From JAIRVZ01 sp031553415 (lineage in GTDB: Bacteria > Bacteroidota > Bacteroidia > Bacteroidales > Azobacteroidaceae), in contig JAVBLO010000046.1 in assembly GCA_031553415.1 (NCBI GenBank), forward strand, positions 62,001 to 126,000: a DNA stretch of 64,000 bases. Direction: 5' to 3'. The position numbers were made by a program, and so were the translations under genes. The notes under the pieces were generated by a model that did not search any database, was not told the origin of the DNA, and worked only from the letters and a program-made list of their open reading frames with translations. This document shows positions 35,123-43,554 of this stretch, piece by piece (within the stretch, counting starts at the first letter, position 1; the number at the start of each line of letters is the position of its first letter).

Positions 35123-38100
35123 TTATTTAACACAACGAACCGATACCCAACCTTTACCATCCTCTTTTTGATTTTCACCTTCTATCTTACCACTTGTGCT
35201 TGCTCCGGATCTGAAGTGCTCATTTTTCAAGCCCCCGTTATTCCACCAATTTCCATAATCGTTTTCATTTGATAGTGTCCCGTTGTAATAATAGCCACCT
35301 TTAGCTTGTGTCCACCAAGTATGTGGAGGATTGATCGCTTGTAACGCTTTGAACTCACTTTGGAGAGGTAAGCGCCATCCCGAAGGACATGCAGTATTAC
35401 GATCGTCCCATGTATAATAGCCACCATGACCAGTTAATCTAGTTGTGGTACCTTCCACCGAATTACTTACCATCCAACATTGCATAGCTCCGCTTGTTCC
35501 GGTAGCATAACGATGTGTCAGATAGGTATGTGAATTGTATGTAAATGAACCTGTTGTTCCATTTTTTCCACAACCTGATAACGGATCAATTGCAACAGTT
35601 ATTGTTTCCGAATAAGTAGCCACCGCATTGTTACCTGCACAAGCACCTGTTCCCGTAACAGTATATTTAATTGACGCACTACCTACACCAACGGCAGTCA
35701 CTAAACCGTTTTGGTCAACTGTAGCAACCGCATTATTCGTACTTGTCCATGTACCTCCCGTTGTGGCGATTGACAGCTGCATGGTATCATCTGGATTCAT
35801 CGAACTGCTTCCACTTGTTTTGGTAATTGTACCAACAGTTGGCGCCGTACCGACTGTTACAGTTACAGCTCTCAGGTTGGCTTGCGGAGTGGCGTCACAA
35901 CCGGAGGTACTGTAAAGACCCACATAGTAAGTTGTTGGTGCCGATAAAGTCGCAGTCTGGTAGGAAGCTCCCGTTCCCACTTCTTGGTATGAAGCGTTGA
36001 ACCAGCGATAATTTTGTCCTGCAGAAGCACCGGATGCCGTAAGAGTTACTTGTCCCGATCCGCAGATGCTTTGTCCTGAGGCTGTCGGAGTACCTAAATC
36101 AGAACACAGGCTGCCTCCCACCGTTAAGACAAAAGTCCTGCTTTCATCGGTACAACCCGAATTTCCAGCCGAAGCATAGAAAGAATAACTTCCGGGTATG
36201 GATGGTGTTCCGGAGATTGTGATTGAAGTCGAATTTTGTCCGCTTATGGTTATTCCAGGAGCTGTCCCCGTAACATTAATCGGAGAAAGAGAAGTAAATT
36301 GTACCGCAGTAATAGCGTTGTCTTTCATTACCGATTGAGTCAAAGCTCCTGTTGCATTAACCGCACGCCTGGAACAATCCGCACCTGCCTGTCTGTATGT
36401 AAAATCGGTATACAGTCCGTTACAAGGATTAGTCACCCTGACTGTTGCATAACGGGGAGAGGTAGAGGGATTAGCTGAAAAAAACACATAGAATACACCT
36501 AATTGATTGTTGCTTATCATCAATGTGGCATACGAATTACCGGAAATCAATGTTGGGATATATGCCGGATTTTGATTACAACGTATTTCCGAGTTTGGTG
36601 TTCCCGCAGGGGTTGAACCTCCTGTATCCGGGATGTCGGAAGCCGGATAGTTGCCGATACCTATATCTACATTAGATCCTTGTTGTTCAATCCTGTAAGT
36701 ACTCGAAATGCTGCAATTGGTTGCTGATACAGTTACATTTACAAATCTTGACATTGAAAGATAATTCGGATCGAATATCAGTTTAAATGCACCTGTTGTT
36801 GCATTCATTATAACTGCCTTACACCATGATTGATCAGTAGAAACGCTGTAAACGGGATTCGGACATATTTCCGGGTTAGTCGAGGGTGTATATGGTCCTT
36901 GCTCGCCTCCCGGAGCGGGAACTGACGGATAAGAAGGATTCGGATCGATTCCGACATTCTGTCCGTTTTGAGTAATGGTAAAGTCACGAGTCATACCCGT
37001 ACAGTTGTCTTTGACTCTTACCATCGCAAAACGGGGATAAATGCTTGTATTGGTATCGAATTTCACTTTGAATTGTCCGGTAGCAACATTCACAACCGTC
37101 AAATGAGCATATCCGTAACCGGTAACAAGCGATATCGAATAGGCGGCGGGAGATGCCGAACAGGTCGGACTTCCTTGCGGTAGCGCGGGAGTTGTTTCTC
37201 CTCCACCAGCCGGCAAATTGCTTCCCGTAGGATCCGGAGTAAGTACAATACTGCTTGCATCTTGAGTTACTTGGTATGATTTTGTACAAGTACCTTTGGT
37301 AATAGTAATTGTTACTGTCCGTGGAGTTAAGCCCGGATTCGACGAATACCTGAGCGAAAATACTCCTGTTGTGGGGTTGAACGTAACAATACACCAGCTT
37401 TGATTGCTTGTTATATTGTAATCCCCTGTACACTTGCTCAGGTCTGATTCCGGTGTATAAGGTCCCTTGTCTTCCCCTTCAGGTTTTACGTTAGGTTGAG
37501 ACGGGTTAGGAAATACACCGATACTTGCTGCTTCTTGGGAAAATAAAAAGTCGTTAAATTCTGTTGTACAATTGTTGGTAACCCTTACTACTGCATAACG
37601 GACATAAGCATTAGGGTTTGCATCAAAAGTCAAATAAAATTGACCCATGTTTTTTAGAGAAACGGAAAGTCCTGTGTAAGACAAATGAGCATAAGCGTTG
37701 CCGCTGATGATTTCCACTTTGTAACGGGGAGTTACAGTAGTACATTCCGGTTCATCGTGGGGAGCGAAAGGTCCTTTGGTGTCTCCTGCTTCAGGGAAAA
37801 CGGGGCTTCCGGGATCCTGCGGATTTTTATTGTCCGGATTGCTGGGATCAAAAGGATTATCGCCGTCTGAATTGGTTATATTGATCGAAGTTTCTCCTTG
37901 AACTTTTTTCCAATTATAACCGTCCCAGTAATAAATACCTTTTCCAGTAGTAGCATTGATATTGTATACAACCATTCCCGTTAATGAGAGATTGGTGTCT
38001 ACATCAGAAGTGAAGTCGGAAAAGAAGCCTGTCCCCCCGGGAATTTTTGCTAAATCTACTATATTTACATTGGGTAAACGCAATCCGCCCACATATTCCG

Positions 38101-38230
38101 TTGGGGAATGCAAGTCCAGTACAGCGCCTTGCTCCGGTGCCGTACCACCTCCGATGCGTACTTGAGCATAAGTAGCGATCGTGGTTAGACTGAGTATGGC
38201 TAATAGCCACAATTTAATTTTTTGTCTCAT
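35123..38230 (-). CDS. Large exported protein with five BACON-like repeats, Ig-like domain and FISUMP-type C-terminus
   Basis: The protein is 1035 residues with a signal peptide ending TIATYA. After an N-terminal module (AVLDLHSPTEYVGGLRLPNV, typical of Bacteroidetes surface proteins) come five units of about 95 residues (about 165-650). Units 1, 3 and 5 share a (S/T)GxxYAxL core, units 2 and 4 a QSWC core (BACON-like), so they alternate. Linkers are Gly/Pro-rich (GPYTP, GGSTPAGTP). Ig-like (SATASGQ-type) and Big_2-like (VATVDQNGLVTAVGVGSA) segments follow. The C-terminal about 130 residues (GYYTWDDRNTACPSGWRLP, then GWVSVRCVK) match the Fibrobacter succinogenes paralogous domain. It is probably a surface adhesin or glycan-binding protein and the last of the five-gene operon. 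Confidence 0.75.
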   Translation of the reverse strand: MRQKIKLWLLAILSLTTIATYAQVRIGGGTAPEQGAVLDLHSPTEYVGGLRLPNVNIVDLAKIPGGTGFFSDFTSDVDTNLSLTGMVVYNINATTGKGIYYWDGYNWKKVQGETSINITNSDGDNPFDPSNPDNKNPQDPGSPVFPEAGDTKGPFAPHDEPECTTVTPRYKVEIISGNAYAHLSYTGLSVSLKNMGQFYLTFDANPNAYVRYAVVRVTNNCTTEFNDFLFSQEAASIGVFPNPSQPNVKPEGEDKGPYTPESDLSKCTGDYNITSNQSWCIVTFNPTTGVFSLRYSSNPGLTPRTVTITITKGTCTKSYQVTQDASSIVLTPDPTGSNLPAGGGETTPALPQGSPTCSASPAAYSISLVTGYGYAHLTVVNVATGQFKVKFDTNTSIYPRFAMVRVKDNCTGMTRDFTITQNGQNVGIDPNPSYPSVPAPGGEQGPYTPSTNPEICPNPVYSVSTDQSWCKAVIMNATTGAFKLIFDPNYLSMSRFVNVTVSATNCSISSTYRIEQQGSNVDIGIGNYPASDIPDTGGSTPAGTPNSEIRCNQNPAYIPTLISGNSYATLMISNNQLGVFYVFFSANPSTSPRYATVRVTNPCNGLYTDFTYRQAGADCSRRAVNATGALTQSVMKDNAITAVQFTSLSPINVTGTAPGITISGQNSTSITISGTPSIPGSYSFYASAGNSGCTDESRTFVLTVGGSLCSDLGTPTASGQSICGSGQVTLTASGASAGQNYRWFNASYQEVGTGASYQTATLSAPTTYYVGLYSTSGCDATPQANLRAVTVTVGTAPTVGTITKTSGSSSMNPDDTMQLSIATTGGTWTSTNNAVATVDQNGLVTAVGVGSASIKYTVTGTGACAGNNAVATYSETITVAIDPLSGCGKNGTTGSFTYNSHTYLTHRYATGTSGAMQCWMVSNSVEGTTTRLTGHGGYYTWDDRNTACPSGWRLPLQSEFKALQAINPPHTWWTQAKGGYYYNGTLSNENDYGNWWNNGGLKNEHFRSGASTSGKIEGENQKEDGKGWVSVRCVK

Positions 38231-38282
38231 GTTGTTTATAATTAGTTTTTAAGTGTATGTGACTTATTGGAAATAATTTCAA

Positions 38283-41102
38283 TTATTTTTTCAGGATGAC
38301 TTTTTGTGTCTTTACACCATTATCTGTGTAAATCTTCACTACAACAACCGTTTGTCCTTTTGGAACCGGTAGTGAAACCATTGTGCTGTTTATATTTTCT
38401 TCTACTCCTATACTCTGTCCCTGGAGGTTGAATATTTCCATCTTCCGGAGAGTATCGCCATTGACAAAAATAACATCATCCTGGGTGTATACCGACAATT
38501 GTTCATTACCTGCATAGCCGAATCCTGAAGCGGCTTTGACTATGCGAAGGGCAAACCGTCCTTCAATGTTACCGGTACCATTAGTAAACTCATATTCCGA
38601 GTTTTCCCTCAGGTTTTGAGTACTGCTCATACGGTCTATCAGATAAAGACTGTAATTCCCATTGAAATTTTCTTCCCCCGTGATGACAAATTTCAACTTC
38701 CCTTTTACCGTTGTTGAAATCCCCAGTTCGATGTCTTCACTTAAATCTCCGACTGAGTTAATGGAAGCAGCTTTACCGTCAACAACAGAATATAAAATGG
38801 CTGACTGTATTCTCTTATCCGGAAAGAGTGTCCAGGCATCTTCACCTACAACAAAATTGTTTGATGCTTTATTGTCGTAACGGATCGCTATTCCGCTGTT
38901 GAAGTCTCCATTACGGTAAACATCAACCTTGAGAACATTTTCGGTTATTTCCTGGCTTAGTGAAGATTTCAGGACATTTTTGTCTTCGACATCCTCCATT
39001 GCAGGGGAAAACCTGAGTGTAGACATCGGGAATTCGGGACTCACCTTTTCCACGAAGAAAGATTGCATCGGGGCGATTGTAGGCCCGGCTCCTTCAATTC
39101 CCAACGGATTAGAAGTTCCCAGATATTTTTCCGAAGAGAGAATATAGGAAGCAAACGAAGTATTATTAGTCCAGAGATAAAACTTGTTGGTAATCTCCGA
39201 GCTGTTGGCATTATAAAAGTCGGACAGTTTCAGGTGCGACATGAATGGATTTCCGACAATGAGTGAAGAGAATGCTTCATCTGCATTATCAATCGCCACG
39301 TCAAATATACCGTCTCCGTTTGCAGCGTTGTACACTGATTCATATGTGAAATGTCCCTTGTTTCCACGTTCAAGCTCAGGAGTCTTTTCTCCTGTTTGTT
39401 TTCCGTCCCAGTCGAAATAAACGTACTCGGTCGAATCTTTCGGGAAAGTGAATGTCCAGTTACCGCTGGTTTTATTTCCTTCATCTATCCACGATGCAAA
39501 TCCTTTGCCTACGGGTAGTGGAACACTCAATGTATTGAACGGATTTGACCAGAATCCCTGCGATTTGGCAGCCTGTGTTTCAGGATTTTGAGCCTGATAC
39601 TGCATCATGTAAACCGAAGGATTCAGTCTTTCGGAAGCGGCAGAAAGAAAATAATCGCCCGAATACATATCCCGAAGCGGAGCCGAAAGCATATACCAGC
39701 GGTTGTCGGGTAGGGTGAGGTCTACTTTTGCATCATCATAATCGAGCAGGTAAGTATGTGCAACCTGTCCTCCGAATTCAAAATAGATGGTACCGCATTT
39801 GGCATTCATGGCAGCTGTAAGAACAGGATAAGCTGGAGCTCCGGCTGGAATAGTTACATAAGTACATTTACCGGGAACGGTATTTACATCCCAGTTGGCA
39901 GGATTATTCCAGTTATTGGCATCGCCTGAAACTGTTCCCAACCATTTGGCGGTAGAGGGACATATTACGGAATAAGCCTGTTTGAAAGTAAATTCCTGGC
40001 TGCTGCCACAGTCATTGGTTATCTTAACCGTTGCAAAACGTGGAAGATTGGAAGTGTTTTCCGTGAAAGTTACCGTTATGGCTCCTGTTACATCGTCAAA
40101 ATTAACATTCGAAATATATGACGGTTGAGTTGAAGGAACGAAAGCATAAGTATAAGGATTTTCCGTAGCACATTCGGGATCATCATCCGGAGTGGCTGGA
40201 TCTGTTGTTCCACCACCAGGTACTACTGCTTTGGGTTCCTGAACAAACCTGAAAATCTGAGGATTGTTACATTTGTTTGTAACTTTTACAATAGCAGTTC
40301 TCGGAGCTGTTGTCGTATTGGCCGAAAATGTCAGAGTAACAACCCCGGTTGTAGCATTAAACGTAACATTAGTTACATAAGATGGCTGAATTCCTGCAAA
40401 AGCATAAGTATATGGGTTGCCTGTAGTACAGAATGTATCATCGGTAGGCGTTCCTGAATCTTTCGGACCACCCGATTCAGGGACTGTTACTTCAATGTCG
40501 GGCAGGTTGGGGGTTGGTATGGAATATTCGGTAACCGACCAAGAGAAACCAAGCTGCATAATTCCAAATCCGTTTCCCCAAATACTGGATCGATTTTTAA
40601 TGGGATAATTGTTGAAATCGCGCGGAACAATTTTGGTTGCGTTTGTGAGAGTGCCTGTGGCAGGTATGGCTACTTCCAATACCGCAACATAATCTGTAGT
40701 TCCGAATTCTTTGCTGTTTCCCTCATTCTTGTTTTTTCTTACCAAATTGATTTGTAAAAAAGGGTCTGTATATCCGGGCATTACACTCGTCATCGTGTAA
40801 CTTAAATCTCCGACTGCTGTTACTGCTTCCGGTTTTATTGTTATAATCGCAGCGCCAGTGTTAAGTGTCACTCCGTTTTCCGGATTAATATTAAAACGGA
40901 TGTTTGAAGAGTTAAAGTCTCCATCAATGGTTCCGGGAACATAGTATTGATTCCCTTTCAATTCCAACGTAAATTTCAACATACCTGTTTCAAATTTCAC
41001 ATTGGTCAACCGGGCATCCATCATCACTTCCTGAGAGCGGGAAATGAACGAAACCATCAATAAGATGCCTAAAAATAAGTATTGTTTGATTGTTTTTTTC
41101 AT
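38283..41102 (-). CDS. Exported T9SS cargo protein with two BACON-like repeats
   Basis: The protein is 939 residues with a signal peptide ending SFISRSQ. The N-terminal 200 residues form a cohesin-like beta-sandwich region (VKFETGMLKFTLEL). Two Cys-containing repeats follow at about 205-375 (NPYTYAFAGIQPSYVTNVTF; NPYTYAFVPSTQPSYISNV), each ending with a TNxC(N/G) strand. A long beta-rich body follows (about 385-860). The end is a T9SS type A domain (MEIFNLQGQSIG, then VVVKIYTDNG and a KKVILKK-like basic end). It is predicted to be secreted and displayed. It lies 12 bp after the beta-helix gene and 52 bp before the 1035-residue gene. Confidence 0.75.
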   Translation of the reverse strand: MKKTIKQYLFLGILLMVSFISRSQEVMMDARLTNVKFETGMLKFTLELKGNQYYVPGTIDGDFNSSNIRFNINPENGVTLNTGAAIITIKPEAVTAVGDLSYTMTSVMPGYTDPFLQINLVRKNKNEGNSKEFGTTDYVAVLEVAIPATGTLTNATKIVPRDFNNYPIKNRSSIWGNGFGIMQLGFSWSVTEYSIPTPNLPDIEVTVPESGGPKDSGTPTDDTFCTTGNPYTYAFAGIQPSYVTNVTFNATTGVVTLTFSANTTTAPRTAIVKVTNKCNNPQIFRFVQEPKAVVPGGGTTDPATPDDDPECATENPYTYAFVPSTQPSYISNVNFDDVTGAITVTFTENTSNLPRFATVKITNDCGSSQEFTFKQAYSVICPSTAKWLGTVSGDANNWNNPANWDVNTVPGKCTYVTIPAGAPAYPVLTAAMNAKCGTIYFEFGGQVAHTYLLDYDDAKVDLTLPDNRWYMLSAPLRDMYSGDYFLSAASERLNPSVYMMQYQAQNPETQAAKSQGFWSNPFNTLSVPLPVGKGFASWIDEGNKTSGNWTFTFPKDSTEYVYFDWDGKQTGEKTPELERGNKGHFTYESVYNAANGDGIFDVAIDNADEAFSSLIVGNPFMSHLKLSDFYNANSSEITNKFYLWTNNTSFASYILSSEKYLGTSNPLGIEGAGPTIAPMQSFFVEKVSPEFPMSTLRFSPAMEDVEDKNVLKSSLSQEITENVLKVDVYRNGDFNSGIAIRYDNKASNNFVVGEDAWTLFPDKRIQSAILYSVVDGKAASINSVGDLSEDIELGISTTVKGKLKFVITGEENFNGNYSLYLIDRMSSTQNLRENSEYEFTNGTGNIEGRFALRIVKAASGFGYAGNEQLSVYTQDDVIFVNGDTLRKMEIFNLQGQSIGVEENINSTMVSLPVPKGQTVVVVKIYTDNGVKTQKVILKK

Positions 41103-41114
41103 TTTTTCATTTTT

Positions 41115-43220
41115 TTATTCGAAATAAAATAGGGCGGAATACAATGATTGGGAATAAGCATTGATAACAATTGTATAATCCGTACTGTCAACGTAACCGT
41201 CCATGTTTATATCCGTATTTATGTATTTATCATATTCATTATTTTTATAATCGTTATAGGAACTTGTTCTGTCCGTGCTGTCGACATACCCGTCCTTATT
41301 CACATCTCCGGCTCTCAAGCAATAAACTCCGTTTTTCAGAACCAGAAAATCAGGATCAGTAGCCAATTCGATTTTAGGCGCTTGTGTTAAAGCGGAAGAA
41401 AAATCGTAAGTTATATTTCCCGTGAATGAAGAAATTTCCTTGCTCATTACGGCCAAATGACAACGGTGTTTGACTACAATGCGAACAGGTCCAGAAATAG
41501 GATTGAAAGAAGGTATTTGCCCGTTTTCGTCGACAACAGTTCCGTCCGGCCTTAACAACAAGGCTTTACTTTGAGATACAGTTCGTGTATAGTTTCCCAT
41601 ATTCACGCTTGACCAGATTTCGACTTTAATCCAATCCACTATCTTTCCCGCAGGACCGGATACGTTTGAATATTGACTGTATGTCGTCCCCAATCCGTAC
41701 GGATCATTTACCGGATAAGGCGTTTGATCATAATAACTGTAAACGGCATCGTGGGTTTGCAGGTAGTTGCTCATCGTCTTAGTTCCGATCATCAGTCCTT
41801 CGAGGAATAGCGTCAGTTGTAGTTTCACTTTATCTATTCCATCATAGGCACCTATACAAGGAGGCGAAAGTCTTGTTTCACCGCGTTGGTCTTTTTCGAG
41901 CCCGTCGGTTCTGCCCGAATTTCCCGCATAATCGGGATTTCCTTCCTGGAAAGCGGGATTGTTAGCAATATCAAGAAGCTTGTGTGTTTTTGTATCCCCG
42001 CCATTGTATTCCAGGTCACCCAAATCGGTTAAGGCATCAAATCCAACACCGGTTCCGGTTGTAGAACCATTGAACAGGTCGCTACCTACAATGGTATATT
42101 CCGGAACATCTCCTCCGGCGGAAACTTTTCCAAGTATTCCGTTAGGTGTAGTAATGTTTGTGTTGGGAACCGTAGTGCCAAAATCACCTATGCCATAAAG
42201 TGCGAGGTCTTTATCATTTCCCGAAACAAGGGTGTTGTCGAGTTTCAACCTCCCGTTCGAACTGTTACTATCACCTTCAAACAAAAGGGATACTCCTGCG
42301 GTATTATCGGTCAAGGTCGAAGAGATAATACTCATGGTCGAATTCTCCCTGACGGTAACTGCGCCTAATCCGGGATTATCTGCTTCATTACCGCTGATGG
42401 TTGAATTGACAATATTACCTGTTGAATTTTCTATGAGGATGGCCGGAGTTCCGTTGCCTGTCAGTGTATTATCCGAAATAAGAGAGTTGATAATTTCCAA
42501 AGTCCCGTTTTCAACCCATACCGGAGCCGAAGTATTCATTCCCGCTCCGTCCATATCATTTCCGCTGATATCACTGTTTTGAATAGTACAGCTTCCTTCA
42601 ACCTGGTGTATGACTGCACCTTCTACGCTACCTACATAAGCGCCTCCCGAAGAAACCAAGTTTTCCGTAATTTTACAGGAAACCAGTTCCAGACCGGATT
42701 TTTCACTCAATATGGTAGCCTTCTGGCTGCCTGTAATGGCGATTCCATTCAGTACCACAGCGCTGGTAGAGGATAGGATTCTGTTTTGTGCATCTATGAG
42801 TACATAAACAGTACCATTCCCATTGAAAATGGTCGAAGGACATAATTCACCCATAGAATCTTTCAGCTTCCTGTCGGTTTCCGCATGGACGCTTCCGGAA
42901 AGACCTGATTTGTAACTCCCAACCAGTTGTACACCGGGACGCAACCTGAACGTTTTCTTCCCCTGGTCTGCAGGGGTTGATCCCGTATTGTCCAATTGTG
43001 GGGAATAAGTTCCCTCCGAGAGGTAAAAAATATCTCCTGACAAAGCTGTAACCAGTTTCAGGGAAAATTCAGCAGTTCCCATGGCTGTTGTCCAGCTTGA
43101 GCCGCTCTTACTTCCCTCTCCCGATGGAGTGACAAAATAAGAAGCTCCCCACAGGTTTGCGGAAAATATACCCAACATCAAGGATATGTAAATTTTCAAT
43201 TTAGTCATCTTATTTTTCAT
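41115..43220 (-). CDS. Exported parallel beta-helix protein with dockerin-like EF-hand tail
   Basis: The protein is 701 residues with a signal peptide (about 1-25, ending LWGASYF). The start SYFVTPSGEGSKSGSSWTTA and the many short repeats (VLNGIAITGSQKATIL, NSLISDNTLTGNGTPAILIE) mark a right-handed beta-helix of the polymorphic outer membrane/pectate-lyase-like type. The C-terminal 60 residues carry two EF-hand loops, DVNKDGYVDSTD and DINMDGYVDSTD, separated by about 25 residues, the layout of a type I dockerin; partner cohesin-like domains may be in the neighbouring proteins. Its ATG at 43220 overlaps the upstream gene by 11 bp. No catalytic residues could be assigned. Confidence 0.75.
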   Translation of the reverse strand: MKNKMTKLKIYISLMLGIFSANLWGASYFVTPSGEGSKSGSSWTTAMGTAEFSLKLVTALSGDIFYLSEGTYSPQLDNTGSTPADQGKKTFRLRPGVQLVGSYKSGLSGSVHAETDRKLKDSMGELCPSTIFNGNGTVYVLIDAQNRILSSTSAVVLNGIAITGSQKATILSEKSGLELVSCKITENLVSSGGAYVGSVEGAVIHQVEGSCTIQNSDISGNDMDGAGMNTSAPVWVENGTLEIINSLISDNTLTGNGTPAILIENSTGNIVNSTISGNEADNPGLGAVTVRENSTMSIISSTLTDNTAGVSLLFEGDSNSSNGRLKLDNTLVSGNDKDLALYGIGDFGTTVPNTNITTPNGILGKVSAGGDVPEYTIVGSDLFNGSTTGTGVGFDALTDLGDLEYNGGDTKTHKLLDIANNPAFQEGNPDYAGNSGRTDGLEKDQRGETRLSPPCIGAYDGIDKVKLQLTLFLEGLMIGTKTMSNYLQTHDAVYSYYDQTPYPVNDPYGLGTTYSQYSNVSGPAGKIVDWIKVEIWSSVNMGNYTRTVSQSKALLLRPDGTVVDENGQIPSFNPISGPVRIVVKHRCHLAVMSKEISSFTGNITYDFSSALTQAPKIELATDPDFLVLKNGVYCLRAGDVNKDGYVDSTDRTSSYNDYKNNEYDKYINTDINMDGYVDSTDYTIVINAYSQSLYSALFYFE

Positions 43221-43554
43221 TTTTTACATTTCGTTTTTCATTTAAAATCTTTCCCGTCACACAATAGATGGATGCCAGTATGACAATTATCAGTAGCCCA
43301 TCAATAACAGGCAGCCCCAAAGGGTTTCCCTCGAATCCCGGAGGAGCGGCGCGCAACTGTTCCCTTGAACCGGATACTATTGGCAGTTCTTGTGTAGATT
43401 CGGAAGGCAGGGTGCTGTTGAATACTTCAGTAGCATTCTCCTGGGAAAGGAAAGGTTCCCTGGTATAGGTTTGCTGTGAATAAGCTTGTGGAATCACAAC
43501 TCCAACCAACATCCCTGCCAATACTATCTTTTTTATCATTTTGATTATTTTCAT
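43210..43554 (-). CDS. Small exported membrane protein in the surface-protein operon
   Basis: The protein is 114 residues: a signal peptide (MIKKIVLAGMLVGVVIPQAYS), a polar stretch, then a single membrane segment (GLPVIDGLLIIVILASIY) and a short basic cytoplasmic tail. The segment PPGFEGNPLGLPVIDGLLI resembles short GxPLGDGLWIL-type proteins seen in Bacteroidetes surface operons, whose function is not known. The start overlaps the upstream stop as TAATG (43552-43556), implying coupling. The last residues (NEKRNVKNEK) look like read-through of an AATGAAA-type repeat. Confidence 0.65.
   Translation of the reverse strand: MKIIKMIKKIVLAGMLVGVVIPQAYSQQTYTREPFLSQENATEVFNSTLPSESTQELPIVSGSREQLRAAPPGFEGNPLGLPVIDGLLIIVILASIYCVTGKILNEKRNVKNEK

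Noticed and set aside
36968..38210. Several 60-150 codon frames antisense or out of frame within the 1035-residue gene
   Set aside because: They arise from the repeat composition of the real gene and have no starts, signals or family features.
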